Position numbers and translations under genes: made by a program. 64,000 nt of DNA from Streptomyces actuosus (GTDB taxonomy: Bacteria > Actinomycetota > Actinomycetes > Streptomycetales > Streptomycetaceae): assembly GCF_016921115.1 (NCBI RefSeq), contig NZ_JAFFZS010000007.1, positions 231,419 through 295,418 of the forward strand, given 5' to 3'. Shown in pieces: positions 9,124 through 16,648 of this stretch. Position 1 is the stretch's first letter. The number at the start of each line of letters is the position of its first letter. Below the pieces are notes generated by a model, which was not told where the DNA came from, ran no database searches, and saw only the letters and a list, made by a program, of their open reading frames with translations.

Positions 9124-9577
9124 ACGGGCTCCTGGCAGATGACTTCTACGGCTGAAAAGCGTCGTGACAGCCCTCACGGGATTTGGTGAGGCTCGCCTAA
9201 CTTATCTAAGCCTTGCCTGTCTGATAACCGTGCGTGCCGTGATTCACCTCTCATGGGCGGCGCAGGGGTACGAGGTGATCTCGGCCATGCCAAGTGAACG
9301 CCATGGGATGGTCAAAGAAAGGTCAAGAGGTGTGTTGTGGGTCCTCTCCCGTCACTCGGTGAACGGGGTGACGGATGGCCGCGGGCCGCGGCACGGCGGG
9401 CGCACGGGATCACCGCCGGCGGCGGGCGGCGGCGGTGAACCCCGTTTCGTGCACCGCCGTGGCCCCGCGCCCCCGGCGAGCGCCCGGCCCGGTGCCCACC
9501 CGGGCCCCGACCCCCCGCCGGGCGCCTCCGCGGGCGGGGGACACCCCCGCGGCGCCGTGCGATGCTTCAATGCCCGG
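9124..9577. other. Divergent promoter region of efeO and the phzF-like gene
   Basis: These 454 bp separate two divergent genes. The efeO-proximal 100 bp are AT-richer and carry the iron box listed separately; the rest is very GC-rich without recognisable structure, and the open frames across it do not look like protein. Confidence 0.5.
9182..9200 (-). promoter_or_regulatory. Iron box (DmdR/IdeR-type operator) of efeOBU
   Basis: TTTGGTGAGGCTCGCCTAA matches the DtxR-family consensus TTAGGTTAGGCTCACCTAA at 16 of 19 positions. It lies 59-77 bases upstream of the efeO start codon. Binding of the Fe2+-loaded repressor here would shut off iron uptake when iron is plentiful. Confidence 0.75.
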
Positions 9578-10222
9578 GTGACTGACTACGACGTACTGCG
9601 CGTCTTCTGTGCGCCGAACGGCGGATACGGCAACGAGCTCGGCGTCGTCCGGGACGGCTCCGTCCTGCCCGGGCGGGACGACCGGCAGGCCCTCGCCGGC
9701 AAACTCGGCTTCAGTGAGACGGTGTTCGTCGACGACCCCGAGCGCGGTGTCGTCGACATCTACACCCCCACCCTGCGCCTGCCGTTCGCCGGTCACCCCT
9801 GCGTCGGCGCGGCCTGGCTGCTCGACGTGCCCGAACTGGTCACGCCGGCCGGGGTGGCCGGTGCCCGGCAGGACGGGGAGTTCAGCTGGATCGAGGCGCG
9901 GGCCGAATGGGCCCCGCCGCGCACCCTGCGGCAGTACGGCAGCGCCGCCGAGGTCGACGACCTGCCCGTCCCGCCGCCGGGGGAGTGGATCTACGCCTGG
10001 GCCTGGGAGGACGAACCGGCCGGGCGGATCCGCGCCCGCGCCTTTCCCGGTCGTGGCGACGGTATCGAGGAGGACGAGGCGACCGGCGCGGCGGCCCTGC
10101 TGCTCACCGCGCGGCTCGGCCGCGCCCTCAACATCACCCAGGGCGCCGGCTCCCAGATCCTGACCGCACCCCAGCCGCACGGCTGGGTGGAGATCGGCGG
10201 ACGGGTGTTCCTGGAGCGCTGA
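9578..10222 (+). CDS. PhzF-family epimerase/isomerase-like protein
   Basis: A 214-residue protein of the PhzF (phenazine biosynthesis-like, diaminopimelate-epimerase fold) family. The signatures are VFCAPNGGYGNELGVV at residues 8-23, LPFAGHPCVGAAWLL near residue 70 and DEATGAAALLLTARL near 168. It is shorter than the usual 260-300 residues; the central region between the two lobes is compact. The start is GTG 9578, with few alternatives. It converges on the heme oxygenase gene with 13 bases between stops. The substrate is unknown, and there is no phenazine cluster around it. Confidence 0.85.
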   Translation: MTDYDVLRVFCAPNGGYGNELGVVRDGSVLPGRDDRQALAGKLGFSETVFVDDPERGVVDIYTPTLRLPFAGHPCVGAAWLLDVPELVTPAGVAGARQDGEFSWIEARAEWAPPRTLRQYGSAAEVDDLPVPPPGEWIYAWAWEDEPAGRIRARAFPGRGDGIEEDEATGAAALLLTARLGRALNITQGAGSQILTAPQPHGWVEIGGRVFLER

Positions 10223-10235
10223 GTCCGGCAGGGGC

Positions 10236-10883
10236 TCACGCGCTCAGCGGGAACTCCTCGCCCAGGTCCCGGAGCACCGCCGTGTTGAACGCGAACGCCC
10301 GACCGCACTCGGCCACCACCCGCTGCCGCTCCAGCTCGTCCGCGCGGATGCCGTCCAGCAGCCGCCGGTATTCGCGCTTGAACGCGGCCGGATCGGGGAC
10401 CTGCTCGAAGACGTAGAAGCGGACCCCATCGCCCTTGCGGGTGAAACCCCAGGTCCGCTCCGCCCGGTCGCGGATGACCTGGCCGCCGGACAGGTCCCCC
10501 AGGTACCGGGTGTAGTGGTGGGCTACATATCCGGCGGGCCACCGCTCGGCGCACTCGCGCACTCTGCGGGCATACGCCTCGGTGGCCGGCAGCGCGCTCA
10601 GGCCGGCCCGCCATCCGGGGCCCCGCAGGTGCGCCAGGTCCCGCTCCAGGGCCGCGAGCCGGAACAGCTCCGGCCGGACGAACGGCCCCGCCGCCGGATC
10701 CGCCGCCAGCCGGTCGGCGGCCGCCTCCAGGGCCTCGTACACGAACCACAGCTGCTCGGTGTACCGGGCGTACGCGTCGACGCCGAGCCGACCGCCGAGC
10801 AGGTCGCTCATGAAGGTCGAGGTCTCCGCCTCCACGTGCTGCGCGTGGGACGCCGTGCGGATGACTGCGGAGAAGGACTCCAT
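10236..10883 (-). CDS. hmuO: Biliverdin-producing heme oxygenase
   Basis: A 215-residue heme oxygenase that opens heme to biliverdin, CO and Fe2+. The proximal heme ligand is the histidine in HVEAE (His16), and the distal-helix glycine motif GDLSGGQ occurs near residue 130. Length and the ending in an acidic tail fit the HmuO group. It stands alone, with no heme transporter beside it. The promoter has two separate palindromes, an iron-box-like one and a TetR-type inverted repeat, suggesting that both iron and a second signal control it. Confidence 0.93.
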   Translation of the reverse strand: MESFSAVIRTASHAQHVEAETSTFMSDLLGGRLGVDAYARYTEQLWFVYEALEAAADRLAADPAAGPFVRPELFRLAALERDLAHLRGPGWRAGLSALPATEAYARRVRECAERWPAGYVAHHYTRYLGDLSGGQVIRDRAERTWGFTRKGDGVRFYVFEQVPDPAAFKREYRRLLDGIRADELERQRVVAECGRAFAFNTAVLRDLGEEFPLSA

Positions 10884-10896
10884 GCCGCCCCGTCTC

Positions 10897-10915
10897 TCGG
10901 GTGAGGCTCACCCGG
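10897..10915 (-). promoter_or_regulatory. Iron-box-like palindrome upstream of heme oxygenase
   Basis: TCGGGTGAGGCTCACCCGG keeps the iron-box core GGTnAGGCTCACC and matches the 19-bp consensus at 13 positions. Within it, 10898-10914 is a perfect 8-1-8 palindrome. It ends 14 bases before the start codon, where a bound repressor would block the promoter or ribosome site. Confidence 0.6.
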
Positions 10916-10925
10916 GTCGATCGGC

Positions 10926-10946
10926 TTACCGACAATCTGTCGGTAA
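10926..10946. promoter_or_regulatory. Perfect 9-3-9 inverted repeat, candidate operator
   Basis: TTACCGACA, the spacer ATC, and TGTCGGTAA form a perfect inverted repeat 43-63 bases upstream of the heme oxygenase start. Symmetry and size suit a TetR-like dimer. No regulator gene adjoins it. Confidence 0.55.
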
Positions 10947-10951
10947 AAGGC

Positions 10952-10987
10952 TACAAGAGAAAGCCCGCCCCCGGCGGAGGACGGGCT
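10952..10987 (-). terminator. Factor-independent-type terminator after map
   Basis: On the minus strand AGCCCGTCC and GGGCGGGCT pair with one mismatch and are followed by TTTCTCTT, 20 bases after the map stop codon. Confidence 0.6.
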
Positions 10988-11005
10988 CCCGGGTGCGCAC
11001 CCGCC

Positions 11006-11863
11006 TCACGGCAGGGTGAGGATCTCCGCGCCCGCGTCCGTCACCACCAGCGTGTGCTCGAACTGGGCCGTGCGCCTGCGGTCCTTCGTCACCACCGTCC
11101 AGCCGTCGTCCCACATGTCGTACTCGTGCGTGCCGAGCGTCAGCATCGGCTCGATCGTGAACGTCATGCCGGGCTGCATGACGGTCGTCGCGTGCGGGCT
11201 GTCGTAGTGCGGGATGATCAGGCCCGAGTGGAACGACGTGTTGATGCCGTGACCGGTGAAGTCCCGCACGACGCCGTAGCCGAAACGCCTGGCGTACGAC
11301 TCGATGACCCGGCCGATGACGTTCACCTGACGGCCCGGCTTGACCGCCCGCACGGCCCGGTCCAGGGCCTCACGCGTGCGCTCGACCAGCAGGCGGCTCT
11401 CCTCGTCGACGTCCCCCACCAGGTAGGTGGCGTTGTTGTCGCCGTGGACCCCGCCGATGTACGCCGTCACGTCCAGGTTGACGATGTCGCCGTCGCGCAG
11501 CACCGTCGAGTCCGGGATGCCGTGGCAGATCACCTCGTTGACCGAGGTGCACAGCGACTTCGGAAAACCCCGGTAGCCCAGCGTGGAGGGGTAGGCCCCG
11601 TGGTCGCACATGTACGCGTGCGCCACCTTGTCCAGCTCGTCCGTGGTCACACCCGGCGCGATCAGCTTCGCCGCCTCCGCCATCGCCCGCGCCGCGATCC
11701 GGCCCGCGACGCGCATCGCCTCGATCGTCTCCGGCGTCTGCACCTCCGGACCGGTGTACGGCGCCGGGGCGGGTCTGCCGACGTACTCGGGGCGGCGGAT
11801 GTTTCCGGGCACGGAACGGGTGGGGGAGATCTCCCCCGGCACAAGCAGTGACTGGCCAGACAT
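11006..11863 (-). CDS. map: Type I methionine aminopeptidase
   Basis: A 285-residue cytosolic enzyme that removes the initiator methionine. The start ATG 11863 gives [14 protein letters not shown], the usual actinobacterial N-terminal extension; the longer frame upstream is non-conserved. The dinuclear metal ligands are recognisable: Asp in VNLDVTAY, Asp in GVHGDNN, His in FTGHGI, Glu in FTIEPML and Glu in QFEHTLV. It diverges from a 77-residue gene 58 bases away. Confidence 0.95.
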   Translation of the reverse strand: MSGQSLLVPGEISPTRSVPGNIRRPEYVGRPAPAPYTGPEVQTPETIEAMRVAGRIAARAMAEAAKLIAPGVTTDELDKVAHAYMCDHGAYPSTLGYRGFPKSLCTSVNEVICHGIPDSTVLRDGDIVNLDVTAYIGGVHGDNNATYLVGDVDEESRLLVERTREALDRAVRAVKPGRQVNVIGRVIESYARRFGYGVVRDFTGHGINTSFHSGLIIPHYDSPHATTVMQPGMTFTIEPMLTLGTHEYDMWDDGWTVVTKDRRRTAQFEHTLVVTDAGAEILTLP

Positions 11864-11921
11864 GCCGGCGAGTCTATCCAGCGGGCATGGGGGAACATGT
11901 CCCTGGCGAGAGGAGCTGGTC

Positions 11922-12155
11922 ATGGCCCTGTTCAAGAAGCGCACGGTCGGCAAGCCCGGCGAGTGGTACTACTGCCTGGAGCACAAGAAGGTCGAGGAGG
12001 GGCCCGAGTGCCCGGCCAAGGACCGGTTCGGCCCGTACGCCTCCCGGCAGGAGGCCGAGCAGGCGATGGAGACGGCCCGCGAGCGCAACCTCGAGTGGGA
12101 GAACGACCCGCGCTGGCACGACGCCCCCGCCGACACGGCCGGCGACGACGACTGA
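11922..12155 (+). CDS. Small conserved streptomycete protein
   Basis: A 77-residue acidic protein starting at ATG 11922 behind GAGAGGAG. The sequence [20 protein letters not shown] contains two cysteines, and [21 protein letters not shown] resembles the short repeat of SPOR-like peptidoglycan-binding modules only loosely. No signal or membrane segment is seen. It shares a short divergent promoter region with map. The function is not known. Confidence 0.75.
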   Translation: MALFKKRTVGKPGEWYYCLEHKKVEEGPECPAKDRFGPYASRQEAEQAMETARERNLEWENDPRWHDAPADTAGDDD

Positions 12156-13469
12156 TCAGGCGTCCGCCGTCCGGCTCAACGGCGCGGCTGCGCGCCGCGC
12201 GCGCAGCCGCGCCGCGTGCTCGCTGGTGCGCACGTCGTACGTCATCAGCTTCGGCAGACACAGGGCCAGCAGCCCCACCGCACCGGCGCACGCCAGCCCA
12301 CCCGACCACACCGACGCCCGCACGCCCCACCACGCGGCGAAACCGCCCGACCGCACCTGCCCCAGTGTCGGCCCCACCGAGTAGGACAGCAGCTCGATCC
12401 CCGAGAGCCGCCCCCGCAGCTCGTCCGGGACGGTCTGGTTCCACATGGCGCCCCGGAAGATCCCGCTGACCATGTCGCAGCCGCCGGCCACCGCCAGGAA
12501 CAGCAGCACCAGCCACACGTCGCCGACGACACCGGCCGCCGCCACGGCCAGCCCCCACAGCGCGGCCGACAGCACCACCGCCCGCCCGTGCCGGTGCACC
12601 CGCGCCGTCCAGCCCCCGGTCACGCTCACCAGCAGCGCGCCCGCCGGCACGGCCGCGTACATCAGGCCCAGCGCCCACGCGGCGTCCAACTCGTCCGCGA
12701 GGAACGGCAGCACGGTCAGCGGCATCGCCAGGAACATCGCGGCCAGGTCGACCACGTACGTCCCCAGCAGCTCCTTGCGACTCCAGGCGTACCGGGCGCC
12801 CTCGGCGACGGCCCGCAGGGAGGGCGCGGCCGCCTCGTGGGAGGCGGGGGAGGAGGCGATGCGCACCAGGAACCCCAACGACGCCGCGAACGTCGCGGCG
12901 TCCGCCGCGTAGGCCCAGCCGAGGCCGGCGTACGCCACCACCACGCCCGCCGGCGCGGGGCCGGTGACACCGCCGACCGTCCAGCGCAGCGAGTTCAGCG
13001 ACACCGCGGCCGGCATGTCCTCGTGGGCCACGATCCGCGGCCACAGCGAGTCCAGGGCGGGCCGCTGGACGGAGGTGAGCGCGGAGGAGAGCGCGGCCAC
13101 CGCGTACAGCGGCCAGAGGGCCGGGCGCGGCAGCAGCGCGTTCACCAGCAGCACCGCACTGAGCAGTCCCAGCCCCAGCTCGGTCCGCACGATCAGGGTC
13201 CGCTTGTCGAACGCGTCGGCCAGCACGCCACCGTAGAGCCCGCACACGACCAGTGGCACGAGCTCGACGGCGCCGATCGCCCCCACCGCCGCGGCCGACC
13301 CGGTCAGCTCCTTCATCTGCACCGGCAGCGCGACGAACGTCAGGAACGTCCCGAAGTTCGACACCAGCCCCGCCAGCCACAGGCGCCGGAAGTCCGCGGA
13401 GGCCCGCCAGGGGGAGAGATCGGGCAGCAGGGCGCGCAGGCGCGCCGCGGTGGGGGAGGCGTCGGTCAC
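12156..13469 (-). CDS. MFS exporter, EntS/MFS_3 type
   Basis: A 437-residue major facilitator protein with 12 predicted helices, starting at GTG 13469. The DFRRLWLAGLVSNFGTFLTFVALPVQM opening and the loop ADAFDKRTLIV place it in the MFS_3 group that includes enterobactin exporters. A Pro-rich cytosolic tail is absent; the C-terminus is Arg-rich. The nearest genes give no substrate hint. Its stop is directly next to that of the converging 77-residue gene. Confidence 0.88.
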   Translation of the reverse strand: MTDASPTAARLRALLPDLSPWRASADFRRLWLAGLVSNFGTFLTFVALPVQMKELTGSAAAVGAIGAVELVPLVVCGLYGGVLADAFDKRTLIVRTELGLGLLSAVLLVNALLPRPALWPLYAVAALSSALTSVQRPALDSLWPRIVAHEDMPAAVSLNSLRWTVGGVTGPAPAGVVVAYAGLGWAYAADAATFAASLGFLVRIASSPASHEAAAPSLRAVAEGARYAWSRKELLGTYVVDLAAMFLAMPLTVLPFLADELDAAWALGLMYAAVPAGALLVSVTGGWTARVHRHGRAVVLSAALWGLAVAAAGVVGDVWLVLLFLAVAGGCDMVSGIFRGAMWNQTVPDELRGRLSGIELLSYSVGPTLGQVRSGGFAAWWGVRASVWSGGLACAGAVGLLALCLPKLMTYDVRTSEHAARLRARRAAAPLSRTADA

Positions 13470-13522
13470 CCGAGGACGGTCGGCGCGGCCGGCGGGCCCG
13501 GGCAACCGCTTTTCCACACGGG

Positions 13523-14122
13523 TCACCAGGGGGACGGCGGCGGTGCCGTCAGCGACTCCACCAGCCGCGCCAACCGGTCCCGCAGACGCCCCCGTCCCCC
13601 GGGCACCGGCACCGCGTTCTCCCCGGCCGCCGCGCTCACCAGGTGCTGCACGGTGTCCAGGTCCAGCTCCGCGCCCTCCGGCACGGCCAGGGCCTCGTGC
13701 GCCACGACCGCCAGTTCCCCCGTGCCGCCGCCGAGCGCCAGCACCGTCACCCCGGCCCGCCGCGCGGCGTGCACCCGCTCCAGCAGCGGCGCGTGTTCCG
13801 CGGGGGCCACGACCAGAAGGGTCTCCCCGCGCCGCGCCGCCTCGATCCGTCCCGGGCCGACCGCGAGGTGCGCCGGGTCGCCGGGCCGCGCGTCGTACCG
13901 CACCAGCGTCGGCGCCAGCTCCGGCACGCCCGACCAGGCGGCCTCGTCGACCAGATGGGCGGCCAGGTGCCACGGCTCGTACTCCGGCGTCCCCACCAGC
14001 AGCAGCCCGCCCCCGTGCGACACGACCGAGCCCCGCAGCACCCCGGCGAACCTCCGGGTGGCCCCCAGCCACTCGGTCCCGGCGAGCACGTCGCGCAGCA
14101 GCGCGACCCGTACGGCGTCCAT
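13523..14122 (-). CDS. Conserved hypothetical protein (199 aa)
   Basis: Starting at ATG 14122, this soluble protein has alternating hydrophobic strands and Gly-rich turns (LLLVGTPEYEPWHLAAHL, TLLVVAPAEHAPLLERV, VTVLALGGGTGEL, LAVVAHEAL) that look like a Rossmann or SIS-type sandwich. I do not recognise a catalytic motif. The 53-base gap to the MFS gene downstream on the same strand suggests that the two form an operon. Confidence 0.75.
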   Translation of the reverse strand: MDAVRVALLRDVLAGTEWLGATRRFAGVLRGSVVSHGGGLLLVGTPEYEPWHLAAHLVDEAAWSGVPELAPTLVRYDARPGDPAHLAVGPGRIEAARRGETLLVVAPAEHAPLLERVHAARRAGVTVLALGGGTGELAVVAHEALAVPEGAELDLDTVQHLVSAAAGENAVPVPGGRGRLRDRLARLVESLTAPPPSPW

Positions 14123-14658
14123 GCGGCCGCATCCTGCCGCACCCCGTCGGCCACGGCGCCGCGTTCGCCCCGGATTCCCCCGACCCGGGGACACGGTCGC
14201 GCCCCCCGGGCGCCCCGGCGTGCATCGCCCGCACGCACCGGGCGCGCGGACCGGCACACGGACCCGGTCCGGCCCCTGCTCCGGAGCGGGCCGGGTGCCT
14301 GCCCGGGTCCCGCCGCGGAGCCGGTGCGGGTGGAGGGGGCCGGTGCCGGTGGGCCGTGCGCGCCGGCGGAGTGCGGCGCCGTCCCGGACGCGGCCGGCCC
14401 GCCCGTGCGGCACCCGGGCGCGGCGCCGTCGGCCGGTACGCGCCCCTTCGTCCGCGGTCGGCATGTCCGTATGTCGGCATGGTGCGCCCGCCGCACGGCC
14501 GTTGACGCCACGGGCCGCGGGGACGGCGCCGCCGACGCGTCCCGACTGCCGTGCCCCGGGGGCGACTTCGGCGGCTGCGCGCCGGTCGTCGGGCGCCCCG
14601 TCCGTGACGGACCTCACCCGTGCCCGTGGGTCCGCGTGCGCGGACGTAGAGTCCCTCC
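14123..14658. other. GC-rich intergenic region
   Basis: A 536-bp divergent spacer. All open frames are arginine/proline/glycine-rich and unlike protein. I see no repeats or hairpins of note; it must hold the promoters of the two flanking genes. Confidence 0.5.
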
Positions 14659-15363
14659 ATGACCTCTACCGACAGTGCACAGAAGGCTCCCGCCAAGGAC
14701 CCCTGGGACCTGCCCGACGTCTCCGGGCTCGTCGTCGGCGTGCTCGGCGGGACCGGGCCGCAGGGCAAGGGCCTCGCCCACCGGCTCGCCAAGGCCGGGC
14801 AGAAGGTGATCATCGGTTCCCGGGCCGCCGACCGCGCGCACGCCGCCGCCGACGAACTCGGCTTCGGCATCGAGGGGGCCGACAACGCCGAGTGCGCCCG
14901 GCGCAGCGACATCGTGATCGTCGCGGTGCCCTGGGAGGGCCACGGCGCGACGCTCCGCTCGCTGCGCGAGGAACTGGCCGGCAAGCTCGTCGTCGACTGT
15001 GTCAACCCGCTCGGCTTCGACAAGAAGGGCGCCTTCGCGCTGAAGCCCGAGGAGGGCAGTGCCGCGGAGCAGGCGGCGGCCCTGCTCCCGGACTCCCGGG
15101 TCACCGCGGCGTTCCACCATCTCTCCGCCGTCCTGCTCCAGGACTCCGCGATCGAGGAGATCGACACCGATGTGATGGTCCTCGGCGAGGAGCGCGCCGA
15201 CGTCGAGATCGTCCAGGCCCTCGCCGGCCGCATCCCCGGCATGCGCGGCGTCTTCGCCGGCCGGCTGCGCAACGCCCACCAGGTGGAGTCGCTGGTGGCC
15301 AACCTGATCTCGGTCAACCGCCGCTACAAGGCGCACGCGGGGCTCCGCGTCACGGACGTGTGA
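14659..15363 (+). CDS. npdG: F420-dependent NADP reductase (Fno-type)
   Basis: A 234-residue NADPH-dependent F420 reductase that moves hydride between NADPH and coenzyme F420. The dinucleotide-binding loop is VGVLGGTGPQGKGLA near residue 25, the NADP phosphate site GSRAADRA near 53, and conserved VPWEGH and DCVNPL segments follow. F420 is widespread in actinomycetes, and this enzyme supplies the reduced cofactor. The gene is followed by a strong stem-loop and then a small membrane-protein gene. Confidence 0.93.
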   Translation: MTSTDSAQKAPAKDPWDLPDVSGLVVGVLGGTGPQGKGLAHRLAKAGQKVIIGSRAADRAHAAADELGFGIEGADNAECARRSDIVIVAVPWEGHGATLRSLREELAGKLVVDCVNPLGFDKKGAFALKPEEGSAAEQAAALLPDSRVTAAFHHLSAVLLQDSAIEEIDTDVMVLGEERADVEIVQALAGRIPGMRGVFAGRLRNAHQVESLVANLISVNRRYKAHAGLRVTDV

Positions 15364-15369
15364 CGGCAT

Positions 15370-15401
15370 GGGGGACACTGTTCGGCGAAGCAGTGTCCCC
15401 C
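15370..15401. terminator. 11-bp perfect stem-loop after npdG
   Basis: GGGGGACACTG (15370-15380), a 10-base loop and CAGTGTCCCCC (15391-15401) form a perfect hairpin 7 bases after the npdG stop and 17 before the next start. No T-run follows, so it may terminate, stabilise or attenuate the transcript. Confidence 0.55.
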
Positions 15402-15418
15402 GACAGGAGCCCCCCGTC

Positions 15419-15595
15419 ATGCCCCGCCTCGCCCTCTACACCCTGATCGTCTGCGTGCTCGCCGTGGCCGCGGCCGTGGTCTCCTTCGTCCAGGGCAGCT
15501 GGCTGGGGGTCGTCTGGCTGCTGCTGGCCGGGGTGTCGTCGAACATGACCTGGTACTACGTGCGGCAGAGCCGGTCGGCTCACCAGAACCGGTAG
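15419..15595 (+). CDS. Two-helix small membrane protein
   Basis: A 58-residue protein starting at ATG 15419 behind ACAGGAGC. Residues 4-22 and 27-46 are hydrophobic helices linked by QGSW, with a basic tail (RQSRSAHQNR) that should face the cytosol. The last 16 bases overlap tail to tail with the M50 protease gene. Unknown function. Confidence 0.75.
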   Translation: MPRLALYTLIVCVLAVAAAVVSFVQGSWLGVVWLLLAGVSSNMTWYYVRQSRSAHQNR

Positions 15596-16347
15596 AGGCT
15601 CCAGCCGCGGGCGGTGACGGCCGGGTCGACGCCCAGTCCGCCCAGGACCGTGTCGACCAGACCGAAGAACACGCTGTTGACCTCCGGCACCCACAGCAGC
15701 GCGAACACGAACAGCAGGCCGAACGGCGCGAACGGCTCCACCTGTCGGCGCACCCCGTGCGACAGCCAGGGCTCGATGACGCCGTAGCCGTCCAGGCCGG
15801 GCACCGGCAGGAAGTTCAGGATCGCCGCCGTCACCTGGAGCAGCCCCAGGAAGGCGAGCGCGTACCGGAAGTCCGGCGGCACGCCGTCCAGCGCGTCCAG
15901 CCAGAACGGCGCCGTGCACGCCGCGGCGAACAGGACGTTCGTCAGCGGGCCGGCCGCCGAGATCAGGCTGTGCCGCCACCGGCCCCGGATGCGGCCCCGT
16001 TCGATGAAGACGGCGCCGCCCGGAAGGCCGATCCCGCCCATGATCACGAACAGCACCGGCAGCACGACACTGAGCAGCGCGTGGGTGTACTTCATCGGGT
16101 TCAGCGTCAGATACCCCTTCGCCCCGACCGTGATGTCGCCGCTGTGCAGGGCGGTGCGCGCGTGGGCGTACTCGTGCAGGCACAGGGAGACGACCCAGGC
16201 GGCGGTCACGAACAGGAACACCGCCACCCCGGGCTGCTCGGCGAACCCGGTCCACAGGGCCCAGCCCGCGACCAGGGTCACGGCCAGGATGCCCAGGAAG
16301 ACGGGGCTGATGGTGCGCTCGCCGGGGCGGGCGGCGGTGGTGGTCAT
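15580..16347 (-). CDS. Site-2 protease-like membrane metalloprotease (M50)
   Basis: A 255-residue integral membrane zinc protease. The active-site HExxH is HEYAH (His58, Glu59, His62) inside a membrane helix, and the third ligand motif is NFLPVPGLDGY near residue 180. About six helices are predicted, and no PDZ or CBS domain is attached, as in the short M50B rhomboid-like streptomycete forms. ATG 16347 follows AGGGAGCCCC. No sigma or anti-sigma partner adjoins it, so the substrate is unknown. Confidence 0.88.
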   Translation of the reverse strand: MTTTAARPGERTISPVFLGILAVTLVAGWALWTGFAEQPGVAVFLFVTAAWVVSLCLHEYAHARTALHSGDITVGAKGYLTLNPMKYTHALLSVVLPVLFVIMGGIGLPGGAVFIERGRIRGRWRHSLISAAGPLTNVLFAAACTAPFWLDALDGVPPDFRYALAFLGLLQVTAAILNFLPVPGLDGYGVIEPWLSHGVRRQVEPFAPFGLLFVFALLWVPEVNSVFFGLVDTVLGGLGVDPAVTARGWSLYRFW

Positions 16348-16648
16348 GGGGCTCCCTGACTGGTCGTCCACGCGTGGGCCTGCCCGACCGTACCGGGCTC
16401 GGACGGAAAACGTCTCGCGCGGGGGCACCGGTTCCCTGGAAGGTGGAAGCCGTGGGACCGCGGCACGTGCACGTCCCGGGCCGCCGTCGGACCGGGCGCG
16501 AGGACCGGAAGCAGCCGGACGGCATCGCAGCCCACCGCCCCCGCCGCCGCCCCCGACCCCCTCCCCGCCCGGCACCGGGCGCCCCGCCGCGACGGTCCGG
16601 CGCCACGCCGCCCGGACCCCGTGACCGGCCCTGACCCCACCGGAGACA
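16348..16648. other. Divergent promoter region of M50 protease and SARP regulator
   Basis: A 301-bp spacer, GC-rich toward the SARP side. No clear operator or hairpin was recognised. Confidence 0.45.

Noticed and set aside
9123..9177. Longer N-terminus for EfeO
   Set aside because: It would bury the lipobox behind 18 extra residues and has no ribosome site; ATG 9123 has AGGAGC correctly placed.
12216..15446. A 1076-codon plus-strand frame over the MFS and F420 reductase region
   Set aside because: It is Arg/Pro/Gln-rich, antisense to the MFS gene and out of frame with the reductase.
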